Positions 35,792-45,639 of a stretch of 59,535 nt of DNA are shown here, in pieces (positions within the stretch are counted from its first letter, which is position 1; each line of letters begins with the position of its first letter). The stretch is from Lyngbya sp. HA4199-MV5 (GTDB lineage Bacteria > Cyanobacteriota > Cyanobacteriia > Leptolyngbyales > Leptolyngbyaceae). The notes beneath the pieces were generated by a model. The model was given only the letters and a program-made list of their open reading frames with translations. It was not told the origin of the DNA and searched no databases. The stretch covers positions 1 through 59,535 of the forward strand of contig JAHHHL010000041.1 in the NCBI GenBank assembly GCA_019359375.1, read 5' to 3'. The position numbers and the translations under genes were made by a program.

Positions 35792-37080
35792 CCTGGTTGA
35801 CTGACAAAACTCATTGAACAAAGCAGTAGGAAGTGACTGTAAACTCCCGTTTCAAGCGTTTCTTCTCCTGCTTTTTCGATGCCGCGGCAGGTTGTGGATC
35901 TGCCTTTCCACTGAGGGCGATCGTCACAAACAATCGCCAACCCTGATACAGCACACCCTTGAGCCAATTCCAGCCAATCCTGAAGTAGCTGTTACTACGT
36001 TGCCAGTGCGGGTCTACCCACCGCCGCTTGCCCGTGGCTACGACTTGCTGTCCTTGTATCGTCAGCAGGAGTGTGGCGACCGCCATCACCAGGCACAATC
36101 GCGAGAGGGCAGGAACCGAACGAATTTCAGAACGCTCCAGTTGGAACCCGTTGGATTTCTCGTCTAGCAATGCTTCCTCAACCTGAAACCGCTCAGCGTA
36201 TTGGCGAAACGTTTGTAGGGTTGTGGGTTCATCAGAAACCACCATCCACACCTGACGGCTCTGTGCATCCCGCGCTAACGCCAGGTTCACGCCGTCCAAC
36301 CTCTGAGTTTTGGTCAACCCCACCCCTTGCAGCAGCACCGCCTCCCCCAACTCCAGGTGATACTGGTTGAGTTGCATCCAGCCTTTGCTAGGACGGTGAA
36401 TCCAACTGTTGCTTTTGACCCGAATCCGAAAATGCCAGCCTAATGCATCCCGCAGGTAGCGCATCAGGTCAGTATCTGCAAAGCCTCGGTCTGCCAGAAA
36501 ACACGCTGAAGTTCCCGCAGGCAGGAGCCGTGCGGCTCGCTTCAGCATCGATTGGTAGACCTCAAACTTGATGCTACTGCTGTTGTGCCGCAGCACCCGC
36601 CAGACCAACGGAATCGCTCGTCCCCGATACTGCACTGACACCCGCACCAGGCAGTACTCATCCCACAGCATCGCAGTGTCTTCAATCACGTTGATGGACA
36701 CCTCTCCCCAAATCCCTAGGGCTTGGGCGATTAAGCTGCTGTAGAGCCTTTGGACATTGATGCGAGGATTGTGCAGCCAACGGCTAAAGCGTCGTTGATA
36801 GCTTTGAGCAAACTTGGCTCGACTTTTGACATAGACTCGCCATTTGCTCAAGTTGATGCACTCACTGCAAAGCAGTCCGATCACCATCCAAAGCATCGTC
36901 TGTAAATGGCGTTGGTCTGCCCAGGGAGTTGATTGACGCAATAGAATTTGCCTTTGATCATAGATACGGGAGGTTCGCATCGTTTATCTGTAGAGTGTGG
37001 TAACTGTTACAGTAAACCGAAAACGCCCGATTACTAAGGGCTGAGCGTCCCTTCCCTCCCACGTTTGTCAGTCAATCAGG
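35792..37080 (-). mobile_element. IS4-family insertion sequence
   Basis: About 1289 bp bounded by CCTGGTTGACTGACAAA (left) and TTTGTCAGTCAATCAGG (right), inverted repeats identical at 16 of 17 positions, with one transposase gene inside. A further ACACC/GGTGT pair lies just outside, so the true ends might be a few bases wider. I found no convincing 9-12 bp target duplication, so the insertion may be old or its ends rearranged. Confidence 0.8.
35811..36980 (-). CDS. IS4-family transposase
   Basis: A 389-residue DDE transposase, intact. Catalytic candidates: first Asp in VIEDTAMLWD, second Asp in FLADRGFADTD, and the E in the IS4 signature R-x3-E-x6-K (RFQVEEALLDEKSNGFQLE). The C-terminus (ASKKQEKKRLKREFTV) is basic. 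The start ATG at 36980 gives MRTSRIYDQRQILLRQ. The gene fills its element almost end to end, leaving about 20 and 100 bases to the inverted repeats. Confidence 0.9.
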   Translation of the reverse strand: MRTSRIYDQRQILLRQSTPWADQRHLQTMLWMVIGLLCSECINLSKWRVYVKSRAKFAQSYQRRFSRWLHNPRINVQRLYSSLIAQALGIWGEVSINVIEDTAMLWDEYCLVRVSVQYRGRAIPLVWRVLRHNSSSIKFEVYQSMLKRAARLLPAGTSACFLADRGFADTDLMRYLRDALGWHFRIRVKSNSWIHRPSKGWMQLNQYHLELGEAVLLQGVGLTKTQRLDGVNLALARDAQSRQVWMVVSDEPTTLQTFRQYAERFQVEEALLDEKSNGFQLERSEIRSVPALSRLCLVMAVATLLLTIQGQQVVATGKRRWVDPHWQRSNSYFRIGWNWLKGVLYQGWRLFVTIALSGKADPQPAAASKKQEKKRLKREFTVTSYCFVQ

Positions 37081-37125
37081 TACAGGTGTTAGCCCATGCT
37101 GGAAACCGAGTGATGCAACAGTCGA

Positions 37126-38085
37126 TCAAACGGCTTCTTGATTGATCTGTTCTACCCGCTTCAGCAGGTTGTCTCGATTCTTGCGTGCCTCGGCATTGTT
37201 GGGGTTGATTTTGAGCGTTGTGTTGAAGGCGGCGATCGCTTCCTGGTAGCGCTTCAGGTTTGCCAGGGCGACCCCACGGTTGAACCAGGCATCCTCGCTG
37301 TTTGGCTCAACCGTAATGGCGCGATCGTAGGACTTGATGGCTTCTGGGTACCGCTTCAGGTCAAAGAGCACATTGCCGCGATTGATCCAGGCATTGGTGC
37401 GACTGGGTTCAAGCTTCACGGCTTGCTCGTAAGATGCCAGCGCTTCGGTGGATCGCTCTAGCTTGCTCAACACAATGCCCCGGTTGTACCAGGCGCTGCC
37501 GTAAGTGGGCCGCAGGCGCACGGCTTTATCGTAAGCAGCCACCTCTTCTTGATAGCGCTGTAGCCGTCCGAGCGTGACTCCCCGGTTGTACCAGACGTTG
37601 GCATCGTTAGCGTCGATCGCCAGCGCTTTGTCATAAGCCTTCAGAGCGGGTTCTGGTTGCTTAGAATCATCCAGGGCGTTACCCAACCCGACCCAACCCG
37701 CGACTGATCGTGGGTCTAGGGTTGTAGCTTGCTTGTAGGCTGCGATCGCGGCTTTATATTGCTCCAGATAATAAAAAGCCGTCCCTTGCCCAATTAGCGC
37801 TTCGACATTATTGGCATCAATGGCTAACGCTTGCTTGAACACATCTAGAGCCTGTTCCGGCTTGTTGTCATCCAGCAGCGCGTTGCCCTGTTTTAGCAAG
37901 GCACCCACATTGTCGGTTTGCGCTTGTGTGGCTGGGCGTGCAGCCAGACGGCTACTTTCTGCGGCTTGTTGCACCCTCGCGGTTTGTTGCACACTCACTG
38001 CTTGAGCCGTTGGCATACCAGCAGGAATGGCAATACTAACCAGTAGTGCGAGCAGGGCAGAGAGTTTGGTTGGCTGGAGCGGCAT
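37126..38085 (-). CDS. Exported TPR-repeat protein
   Basis: 319 residues: a signal peptide (TKLSALLALLVSIAIPAGMP, then TAQA), a Gln/Ala-rich linker, and about seven tetratricopeptide repeats from residue 70 (ALDVFKQALAIDANNVEALI, then AIAAYKQATTLDPRSVAGWV and so on) ending in KRVEQINQEAV. TPRs form a scaffold for protein partners; the signal peptide places it outside the cytoplasm. The frame is open for 37 more codons, but the ATG at 38085 has GAGGAA nine bases upstream and gives a clean signal peptide. The IS element lies 45 bases past its stop and leaves the gene intact. Confidence 0.8.
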   Translation of the reverse strand: MPLQPTKLSALLALLVSIAIPAGMPTAQAVSVQQTARVQQAAESSRLAARPATQAQTDNVGALLKQGNALLDDNKPEQALDVFKQALAIDANNVEALIGQGTAFYYLEQYKAAIAAYKQATTLDPRSVAGWVGLGNALDDSKQPEPALKAYDKALAIDANDANVWYNRGVTLGRLQRYQEEVAAYDKAVRLRPTYGSAWYNRGIVLSKLERSTEALASYEQAVKLEPSRTNAWINRGNVLFDLKRYPEAIKSYDRAITVEPNSEDAWFNRGVALANLKRYQEAIAAFNTTLKINPNNAEARKNRDNLLKRVEQINQEAV

Positions 38086-38282
38086 AGAGGGGTTCCTCAA
38101 GGAATGCATTGGGTAAGTAATGGTTTGAGCATGGTTTTGACGGTACGGCATGGAGGCATTGCGAACTGCCTGTAAACCGTAAGGGTGGGCACCCAAAAAC
38201 TGTCTGGCGATCGCCGATGACTCAGAGCACGATTGACGGTGGGCTCGCGTCCACGGTCTATGCTTCCCATTTTCTGTCTTTG

Positions 38283-41063
38283 CTAGAGCATCGTCAGCGG
38301 ATCAACATCAATTGTTAAGCTGACGTTGCTAGTACACCACGATCGCAGCGTTGCAAGGTCTGGTAGCGGCACCGAATCCGCCAACGGCAATTTGAGCAAT
38401 AGCTGCCAGTGGTAGCGGCGGGCAACGCGCAAAATCGTCGCGGGGGCAGGACCTAAGCGCTCAACACCCTGTTCTTCCAGGTAAGCCAGTGCCAGTGCGA
38501 TCCGTTCAGCGGCTTGTTGCACGGCGATCGGGCTGGTGCTGCTAAATCGAAGCAAGACCAGACGGCTGTAGGGAGGATAGTGAAGCTGCGATCGATGCTG
38601 CAACTCGTCCGTAACAAACCGCTCGTAGGCATGGTGCTGCACCGCCTGAATCACCGGATGTTCGGGTGAGTAGGTTTGCAGAATCACCCGACCCGGCTCT
38701 TCTCCACGCCCGCAGCGTCCTGCCACCTGCGTCAGAGTCTGAAACGCCCGTTCATTCGCGCGGTAATCTGCCATGTGCAGCAGCCCATCCGCCGAGACAA
38801 TGCCTACGAGCGTCACCTGAGGCAAATCAATGCCTTTTGCCAACATTTGGGTGCCCACCAGCAAATCTGCTTCCCCGTCTGCAAACTGAGTGAGGAGCGC
38901 CCGATGTGCCCCCTTTGTTCGCGTCGTATCGCTGTCAAACCGAATCAGCCGGAAGTCTGGGAACTCGTGGGCGATCGCCTGAGCAATGCGCTGCGTGCCG
39001 CTACCAAAATACTTAAAGTAGGTCGAACGACACGTCGGGCAGTCTTTGGGTAAAAGCTGTGTATGGTTGCAATAGTGGCAGCGCAACAGCGGAGTCGCTT
39101 CGCTATGGACGTGATGATACGCCAGCGACACATCGCAGTTGGGACACGTCACCACATAGCCACAGCTTCGACAGGAGACAAAGGTGCTGTGTCCCCGACG
39201 GTGAATAAACAAAATGCCCTGCTGGTGGTGTTCTTTCAAATCCAGCAACGCCGATCGCAGCGATCGACTAAAGATGGAATGATTGCCGCCATGCAATTCC
39301 TGCCGCATATCCACCACCTCGATCGGCGGCAACGGGCGATCGTAGATCCGCGTGGGAAGGGAGAGGTAGAGGTGAGGAGTAAGGGGAGAGGAGAGAGGGG
39401 AGAGGGGGAGAGTTTTGAGTTTTGAGTTTTGAGTTGGGGAAGTTGTTAGTTGTAAAGCCTCTGGCATGGCTACGCTAGGGTTGTTAGTTGTTAGTTGTTG
39501 ATCTTCCTGCCTTCTGCCTCCTGCCTCCTGCCCTCTGCCTCCTACCTCCTGCCTCCTGCCCTCTGCCCCCTGCCCCCTGCCTTCTATCTCCCCACCCCCA
39601 CACGCCACCCAACTCTCCAGCGACGGCGTTGCCGATCCTAGCAGCAGTGGACAGTTCTCTAACTCGGCTCGCCAGCTTGCAACCGTCCGGGCGTGATAGC
39701 AAGGAGCAGGCTGGTCTTGCTTAAAGCTGGCATCGTGTTCTTCGTCCAGCACAATGAGTCCGAGATGGGGCAATGGGGCAAAGACGGCAGAGCGAGTGCC
39801 AATCACAACCTGAGCTTCACCGTTGAGCATTTGCCGCCAGGTGTCATACCGTTCGCCATCGGATAAGGCGCTGTGATACACGCAAACGCGGTTGCCGAAG
39901 CGGGCACGGAAGCGATCGGTCAACTGCGGGGTCAGCCCAATTTCAGGTACCAGCACGAGCGCCGAGCGCCCTTGCTGAAGGATGGGCGCGATCGCCTGCA
40001 AATAGACTTCGGTTTTGCCGGAGCCTGTCACCCCATGTAGCAAGACCTGAGCAAAGCCAGAGAGCGCCTGAATGGTGTCCAGTGCAACGGACTGATCGGG
40101 CGTGAGCCGTTTTGTCTCGTCGGCTGCGATCGCCAAGCCGCCCTCCCGCCGGAGCACCTCACGCGGCTGCATCACCACCTGACCCTTCTGCGCCAAGCCT
40201 TTCAAGGTGGTTGAACTGGTCTGGCACAGTTGCAATAGCTCGGTCACCCACACTTCGCCCCCCTGTCGCCGCAGCACGGAGAGAATTTCTTGCTGTCTCG
40301 GTGTCAGGTCAGCCGGGGACGGTGAGGACACAAGGGTAACTGCCAGCTTTTGTTTCGGGCGCACGGGGGTAGGCGTTTCCAGATATTGCTCTACCACGCC
40401 CTGTTGCACGAGTTCTTGCAAGCCTCGACGCGCACCTGGACTCTGCCGCTGCAAGAACTGCCAGCTATAGTCTCCGGTTTTGCTGGCGCGAAGGAGGGTG
40501 AGGATTTGTTGGGCGGTGGGAGAGAGGAGGGTGTGGGGTGTGGGGTGTGGGGTATGGGGTGAAGAAAAATCAGTTACGTGTCCCGTTGCCTCTTTGTCGT
40601 AATCGGTTTTGTCTAAAAGCCGCACACGGCGTTGCGATCGTGCCAGTAGACCCGGTGGTAAAGCAACTCGCACTACCTGCATGAGCGACGTGCAGTAATA
40701 GCCTGCCACGCGATTTAACATCTGCCAGTAGGTGGCGGAGAAAAAGCCTGACTGCACCCGATCGTCTACATCCCGCATTTGGGAGGGTTCTAGCCCAATG
40801 GGAGGGCGATCCAGGCGGCGAATGGCGATCGCTCCTACCTGCTGCATCCCAAACGGCACGCTCAGAATATCTCCAGGCTGAGCCTCCAGGTGGGGCGGCA
40901 ACCGATAGGTAAAAAGCCCTTGCGCCCCCGGACAATCGACCAGGACTTCGACCCAGGTGGTGGGCGTGTTGATTTGATAGGGGGTGTCAGGCTCAGCCAA
41001 AACAGACATACGAGAAAGCAGTTCGCTGGGTGAACAGATCGCCATCCTACTTGATGGATGCAC
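38283..41063 (-). CDS. priA: Primosomal protein N' (PriA helicase) with in-frame repeat insertions
   Basis: Replication-restart helicase, 926 residues, longer than usual. DNA-binding domain near WVEVLVDCPGAQGLFTYRLP; Walker A GVTGSGKTEVYL; DEEH in VLDEEHDASFKQ; zinc-binding cysteines in CRSCGYVVTCPNCD and CHYCNHTQLLPKDCPTC; motif SATPSLESW. Two stretches look foreign: about 80 residues after SATPSLESWVA, rich in EGRRQEAGG, and SSPHTPHPTPHT near residue 170; both are encoded by 7-bp tandem repeats. The N-terminus is uncertain (ATGs at 41063, 41045 and 41009). Confidence 0.9.
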   Translation of the reverse strand: MHPSSRMAICSPSELLSRMSVLAEPDTPYQINTPTTWVEVLVDCPGAQGLFTYRLPPHLEAQPGDILSVPFGMQQVGAIAIRRLDRPPIGLEPSQMRDVDDRVQSGFFSATYWQMLNRVAGYYCTSLMQVVRVALPPGLLARSQRRVRLLDKTDYDKEATGHVTDFSSPHTPHPTPHTLLSPTAQQILTLLRASKTGDYSWQFLQRQSPGARRGLQELVQQGVVEQYLETPTPVRPKQKLAVTLVSSPSPADLTPRQQEILSVLRRQGGEVWVTELLQLCQTSSTTLKGLAQKGQVVMQPREVLRREGGLAIAADETKRLTPDQSVALDTIQALSGFAQVLLHGVTGSGKTEVYLQAIAPILQQGRSALVLVPEIGLTPQLTDRFRARFGNRVCVYHSALSDGERYDTWRQMLNGEAQVVIGTRSAVFAPLPHLGLIVLDEEHDASFKQDQPAPCYHARTVASWRAELENCPLLLGSATPSLESWVACGGGEIEGRGQGAEGRRQEVGGRGQEAGGRRQEDQQLTTNNPSVAMPEALQLTTSPTQNSKLKTLPLSPLSSPLTPHLYLSLPTRIYDRPLPPIEVVDMRQELHGGNHSIFSRSLRSALLDLKEHHQQGILFIHRRGHSTFVSCRSCGYVVTCPNCDVSLAYHHVHSEATPLLRCHYCNHTQLLPKDCPTCRSTYFKYFGSGTQRIAQAIAHEFPDFRLIRFDSDTTRTKGAHRALLTQFADGEADLLVGTQMLAKGIDLPQVTLVGIVSADGLLHMADYRANERAFQTLTQVAGRCGRGEEPGRVILQTYSPEHPVIQAVQHHAYERFVTDELQHRSQLHYPPYSRLVLLRFSSTSPIAVQQAAERIALALAYLEEQGVERLGPAPATILRVARRYHWQLLLKLPLADSVPLPDLATLRSWCTSNVSLTIDVDPLTML
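39361..39600. repeat. Heptamer block inside priA
   Basis: Within the coding frame are, in order, GGGGAGA-like, AGTTTTG (x3), GTTGTTAG with the hairpin GTTGTAAAGCCTCTGGCA at 39449, TAGTTGT, and a dozen CTGCCTC/CTGCCCT units. The same families occupy the intergenic spaces, so this is a true insertion that kept the frame. Confidence 0.8.
40526..40565. repeat. GGGTGTG heptamers inside priA
   Basis: Five GTGTGGG-type units in frame encode the PHTPHPTPHT stretch. A second, independent repeat expansion in the same gene. Confidence 0.7.
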
Positions 41064-41999
41064 GGTATGCGGGGTCAGCCTTCAGCCTTTGGCTTTCAGG
41101 TCGCAGTCTTCTCGCAGTTTCAAGTTGCCATGATTTTACGCTACGACCGCCTGACCCGTGATCGCTGACCGTGATTCATTCCCCACACTCTAGCTTGTGG
41201 CAGAGGGCTTTTCACCCTACCGATAGAGAGGATTACCCCAGTTGTTATGGGAGGCTTTTAGAGGTAGCCATCACGCTTGATGTATAGCCACAGATCTGAA
41301 GTCTCAGGAGTGAATTGGGGGACGTGAGAAGTCAGGTGACGAAGGCTATTTTGCCTACTGACTTCTGGATTCTGCCCAGTCTTTCACCGTATCGGGCAGT
41401 CGCACCAACCTCATTGAGCCATTAGCAGCAAGAGAACGAGCAATCTTCCTGCCTGATGTTCATCTATCAATCATCACTCACAACCTTGCAAGCAAGCTTG
41501 TGGCTGGTCAATACGTCAATGATGGAGGAAGCAGCGGTGAGAAAAATGGTTATTTATCAGTCAAAACTGTATCTTTGAAGGCGTTGTAGCGATCGTATTC
41601 ATTCAGGTTTAGTTCATCAACGAACGCGTTTTCAGGCAATGCACTTCTGACTTTGGTGCGGCTGCATTTCCGCAGATTGCTATTCCAATAAGACGTTTTG
41701 TAGTTGATCGAACAACCTAAAAATGTACTTCAAGTAGCTTAACAGAATGCAATTATCCCATAGTGTCGTAGCTTGAGTGAGTTAATGCCAGAGGATGTCA
41801 GATACCCTACCCCAAATTGATAGTCAAACCGTTAAGATCAGCAAATCAAAGATGGTTAAAATGAGCAAATTTACTCAGTCTGAGCATTGCTCATCTAGAA
41901 AAGCCTGTGTTTAAGCAACCCTGTGTTGAGACAGTGACCAGGCAACTGTATATAACATCACGTTTGAGCTTTCAGCCCCTTCACACTCAAATGATTCAT
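41064..41999. other. Long spacer upstream of the sigma factor gene
   Basis: Over 800 bases between the divergent priA and sigma genes. It contains a few degenerate TTCAGCC and GACTTCT heptamers (41080-41130, 41320-41380) but no ORF, tRNA or clear hairpin that I can support. A long 5' leader, a small RNA or several promoters for the sigma gene are all possible. Confidence 0.45.
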
Positions 42000-43277
42000 A
42001 TGTCCCAAAATTTAGCACCAACCCAAGTGATAGAAACGTTACAGCCTGATGTTACGCCTCCGCCTGCGAATCATCTTGACTCACTCGAATCCCTTCAATT
42101 GGTAGCAGATGGCGATTTGCCTGCTGGCTTGAGCGATGAAGATCTTGCAGTCGAACCAAATTTTGATGACATTGATGCGGTTGAAGCTGAACTTTTCCAG
42201 GGCGAGGTCGCGGGTGATGACGTGATGAATGCAGGTGATGCTGTTCATGCTGAAGATGAAGCGATCAGTGCCGATGAGGATGTGGATCAAATCGCCAGCG
42301 CTCGCCCGTCTGGTTACAGTAAAACCAGCACAGACGATGCCGTGGGTGCGTTTTTTAAAGAAATGGCGCGCTATCCGTTGCTGAAGCCAAACGAAGAAGT
42401 CGAACTGGCACGACGCATTCGGTATCTGGTTGATATAGATGGAGTGCAAACCCGGCTCATTGAAGAACTGGGACGGCTTCCTAGTCGAGAGGAACTGGCG
42501 ACAGCAGTGGGGTTGACCGAGCGCCAGTTAGAGCATCGTCTCTATCGCAGCCGGGTGGCAAAACGTAAGATGATTCGATCGAACCTGCGGCTTGTGGTGT
42601 CGATCGCCAAGCGCTATCTCAACCGGGGCGTGCCCTTTTTAGATCTCATTCAAGAAGGTGCTTTAGGCTTAAACCGCGCCACTGAGAAATTTGACCCCGA
42701 CAAGGGCTACAAGTTTTCGACCTACGCCTACTGGTGGATTCGGCAGGGCATTACGCGCACGATCGCCAACGATGCCCGCACCATTCGGTTGCCAATTCAC
42801 ATTGTCGAAAAGCTGAACAAGCTAAAGAAAGCTCACCGCGATTTACGCAAGGAGTTGCACCGCAACCCGACCGAAACGGAGCTGGCAGCCGCGTTAGAAG
42901 TCACCCCCGAGCAACTCCGCAATCTCCAGCAGGTACGCCGAAAGTCACTGTCGCTTAACCATCGCGTGGGTAAAGGCGAAGACACCGAGTTGATGGATTT
43001 ACTGGAAGATGGCGATACCCAATCTCCCGAAGCTCAAATGAGCGAAACTATGCTGCGGCAAGAAATCTGGGATGTGCTGGGCGATGTGCTCACTCAGCGC
43101 GAGAAGGACATCATTTCGCTGCGTTATGGCTTAACGTCAAGCAAGCCCTGCACGTTGGAAGAAGTGGGGGGGCTCTTCAATCTCTCACGAGAACGCGTCC
43201 GCCAAATTCAAAGTAAGGCGATGCGGAAGCTCCGTCGTCCCCAAATTGCAGAACGTCTGAAAAGCTGGCTAGGGTAG
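42000..43277 (+). CDS. sigC: Group 2 sigma-70 factor (SigC-like)
   Basis: RNA polymerase sigma factor, about 425 residues from this start. An acidic, disordered N-terminus (residues 30-100) precedes region 1.2 (AVGAFFKEMARYPLLKPNEE), the core binding region 2 (NLRLVVSIAKRYLNRGVPFL; KFSTYAYWWIRQGITR), region 3 (IHIVEKLNKLKK) and region 4 (LTQREKDIISLRYGL; LEEVGGLFNLSRERVRQIQS). The AFFKEMARYPLL form differs from SigA and fits the SigC-type group 2 factors used under stress or in stationary phase. The frame is open from GTG 41907; ATGs at 41991 and 42000 are more likely starts, though none has a clear ribosome site. Confidence 0.85.
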   Translation: MSQNLAPTQVIETLQPDVTPPPANHLDSLESLQLVADGDLPAGLSDEDLAVEPNFDDIDAVEAELFQGEVAGDDVMNAGDAVHAEDEAISADEDVDQIASARPSGYSKTSTDDAVGAFFKEMARYPLLKPNEEVELARRIRYLVDIDGVQTRLIEELGRLPSREELATAVGLTERQLEHRLYRSRVAKRKMIRSNLRLVVSIAKRYLNRGVPFLDLIQEGALGLNRATEKFDPDKGYKFSTYAYWWIRQGITRTIANDARTIRLPIHIVEKLNKLKKAHRDLRKELHRNPTETELAAALEVTPEQLRNLQQVRRKSLSLNHRVGKGEDTELMDLLEDGDTQSPEAQMSETMLRQEIWDVLGDVLTQREKDIISLRYGLTSSKPCTLEEVGGLFNLSRERVRQIQSKAMRKLRRPQIAERLKSWLG

Positions 43278-43402
43278 TTTAGAGCAGGTTTATGAGACTG
43301 AGTTTAAGCTGATCGAAAAAAAAGCACCAAAGAAAGTATCCTGCATTAGTCTTGTAGGGCAGATTATTGTCAGACCAATCTGTCTAAAGGTGTCAGGATT
43401 CT

Positions 43403-44998
43403 ATGAGGCTTGTGCAGTTTTTCGGCGCGCGCGATCGTGTACATGCAGGTTGCTCCCCTGCTCGGTCAACTCAGGGCAAAACCCATCAGCGTTCACTCAA
43501 TCAACGTTCACCCAGGCAAACGGTCACAGCAGCGCTGGTATTGAGCATCGTTGGTTCGTCCTTGATACCAGGCAACCTTCATGCCCAGACCGTCCCCTAT
43601 TGCCAGCAGTCTCAGACAGCGATTAACCAAAAAGAAATGCTCAGGCAGGTGGCGGCTAAAGGCAATCGGGATGCCCAAAAGCGCTATGCCAACCTGATTA
43701 AGCAACATGCAGCAGGATTGCGTGCCTGCCGCCGTCAAACCTGGACGCAAACGCAAGCCATCTGGATCAGGCTTTATCCATGCGACGTGAAATCAGGCGC
43801 ATTAGAAGCGGTGCTCGATCGCATTGTCGATCGGGGCTACAACCAGGTCAATGTGGAAGTTTTCTACAACGGCAAGGTGCTGCTGCCTGCTAATGACAAC
43901 CCAACTCCCTGGATTCCGGTACTGGCTGGCACAAGAGCAGAAAAGACCGATCTTCTGGCAGATGTCATTCGCAAAGGGCACTATCGCGGCCTCAAAGTGT
44001 ACGCGTGGCTGTTTGGTCTAAACTTTGGTGCTAGCTATGTGCGTCGTGCCGATAAGCAGCAAACCCTTGCCCGCAATGGGTTAGGTCAAACCAGCTTAAC
44101 GGCGAACACGATCCCCGGACTGAGTGTAGAGCTAGGGGTTGGCAACCCGGACGAAGCATTTATTGACCCCTACAGTCCGCAAGCGCGGCAAGATTATCTG
44201 CAAATGGTGCAGGCAGTCGCCAAACGTCAACCCGACGGTGTACTGTTCGATTACGTGCGCTATCCCCGTGGCTATGGCGCTGCCTCTGTTGCCAGCAAAA
44301 TTCAGGACTTGTGGGTATACGGTGAAGCCTCACAGCAAACGCTGCTGCAACGAGCGGTGAATTATCGGGGTATGGAGCTGATTCGGCGGTTTTTAGGACG
44401 GGGCTTTATCTCTGGCGATGACCTTAAAGATCTGAATGTACTCTACCCCAACGAGCGAGAACCCCTCTGGCAAGGCATAAACCCAACACGTCTGACCACA
44501 TCTCTGCCCTTAGGTCGTCGGGTATCTCTCTTGCAGTCTGACCTCTGGCAGCTATCCGTAGCCCATGCAACTCAGGGCGTACTGGATTTCGTGAATGCAG
44601 CCGTTGCACCCGTCAAGCGATGGGGCATTCCAGCGGGAGTCGTTTTCTTCTCGGATGGCAATCTCAGCGTGGGTCGGAGCGGGTTTGACTCCCGCCTTCA
44701 GCCGTGGGATCGCTTTCCCAGTTCAGTAGAGTGGCATCCAATGGCGTATGCTACCTGCGGCAAAGCAAACTGCATCACCGCACAAGTCCGACGAGTGCTG
44801 CAATTTGCGCCTCGTGGCACACAGGTCAAGCCTGTACTGGCTGGTATCTGGCAGCAATCGGTGAGCAACCGTCCACCGCTAGAGGTGCAAATGCAGGCAC
44901 TTCAGCAGATGGCACCCCAAATTCGCTCGATCAGCCATTTTGCCTACTCCTGGCAAGAACCAGGCTCCGATCGCGATCGCAAATACTGCCAGCCCTAA
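43403..44998 (+). CDS. Exported GH10-like (family 10 glycosylhydrolase-like) protein
   Basis: 531 residues with a long N-terminal signal region (VTAALVLSIVGSSLIPGNLH, then AQTVP). The barrel carries AIWIRLYPCDVKSG, YNQVNVEVFYNGKVLLP, GLKVYAWLFGLNFG, AFIDPYSPQARQDYLQM and DGVLFDYVRYPRG, hallmarks of the glycosyl-hydrolase-like 10 / DUF187 proteins thought to cleave cell-wall or exopolysaccharide. The acidic residues in LFDYVRYP are candidate catalytic residues; activity is unproven for most relatives. It follows the sigma gene by 125 bases on the same strand. Confidence 0.75.
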   Translation: MRLVQFFGARDRVHAGCSPARSTQGKTHQRSLNQRSPRQTVTAALVLSIVGSSLIPGNLHAQTVPYCQQSQTAINQKEMLRQVAAKGNRDAQKRYANLIKQHAAGLRACRRQTWTQTQAIWIRLYPCDVKSGALEAVLDRIVDRGYNQVNVEVFYNGKVLLPANDNPTPWIPVLAGTRAEKTDLLADVIRKGHYRGLKVYAWLFGLNFGASYVRRADKQQTLARNGLGQTSLTANTIPGLSVELGVGNPDEAFIDPYSPQARQDYLQMVQAVAKRQPDGVLFDYVRYPRGYGAASVASKIQDLWVYGEASQQTLLQRAVNYRGMELIRRFLGRGFISGDDLKDLNVLYPNEREPLWQGINPTRLTTSLPLGRRVSLLQSDLWQLSVAHATQGVLDFVNAAVAPVKRWGIPAGVVFFSDGNLSVGRSGFDSRLQPWDRFPSSVEWHPMAYATCGKANCITAQVRRVLQFAPRGTQVKPVLAGIWQQSVSNRPPLEVQMQALQQMAPQIRSISHFAYSWQEPGSDRDRKYCQP

Positions 44999-45006
44999 AG
45001 CACTTA

Positions 45007-45555
45007 TCACTTACTCGCTAAAGGCGTTGGCAGACCATCAATGCTGCTGGTATTTTTCTGCTGCTGATACGCATGCAAGCCCTCTGCGCCTTTCTTTTCT
45101 GCCCACTTGAGTAGCGAGTCTCGCTGACCCACTGGTTCATACAGCGGTACGCCCATGCCACAAGAGGTTTGCACTCGATCGATCGTCGCCACAATCATCT
45201 GACGCGCTCCAGGCAGGGGCGAAAACAGTGGGTACAGGTCATGCCACTCTGTCGTAGCAGGCAAAATGGTCTGCCCAGTGCCATACAGTCGCAAAATCAG
45301 CGGTGGCTCTTGAAAGGCACAAAACATGAAGGTGATGCGCCCATTTTCCTGAAGATGAGCGGATGTTTCATTACCACTGCCCGTCACGTCTAAATAGGCA
45401 ACCCGGTTTGCAGAGAGAATCCGAAAACTGTTCAACCCTTTGGGCGACAGATTCACATGCCCTGCTGTAAGGGGTGCCGTCGCAACAAAAAAGATGTGTT
45501 GCGTCTCAATAAAGCGCTGAAGGTCATCGGTGATGGAAGCAAAAACTTTAGCCAT
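45007..45555 (-). CDS. Pyridoxamine 5'-phosphate oxidase-family flavoprotein
   Basis: A 182-residue split-barrel protein: HIFFVATAPLTAGHVNLSPK, then SANRVAYLDVTGSGNETSAH and RITFMFCAFQEPPLILRLYG. These stretches form the FMN-binding barrel of the PNPOx-like superfamily, but the B6-specific residues of true PdxH are not evident, and many relatives bind F420, haem or FMN for other reductions. Substrate unknown; cytosolic. It is convergent with the GH10-like gene, the stops being eight bases apart. Confidence 0.82.
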   Translation of the reverse strand: MAKVFASITDDLQRFIETQHIFFVATAPLTAGHVNLSPKGLNSFRILSANRVAYLDVTGSGNETSAHLQENGRITFMFCAFQEPPLILRLYGTGQTILPATTEWHDLYPLFSPLPGARQMIVATIDRVQTSCGMGVPLYEPVGQRDSLLKWAEKKGAEGLHAYQQQKNTSSIDGLPTPLASK

Positions 45556-45639
45556 GGGTCTAAATCACGAATTTTGAGCAGTGCATCGGCATTGATTCGG
45601 TAGCGATCGCCGTCACAAAGCACTCATGTACCCATGATC

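Noticed and set aside
35792-37080. IS element considered as having inactivated a gene
   Set aside because: The genes on both sides (MerA-like, TPR) are full length, and no split ORF could be joined across the element.
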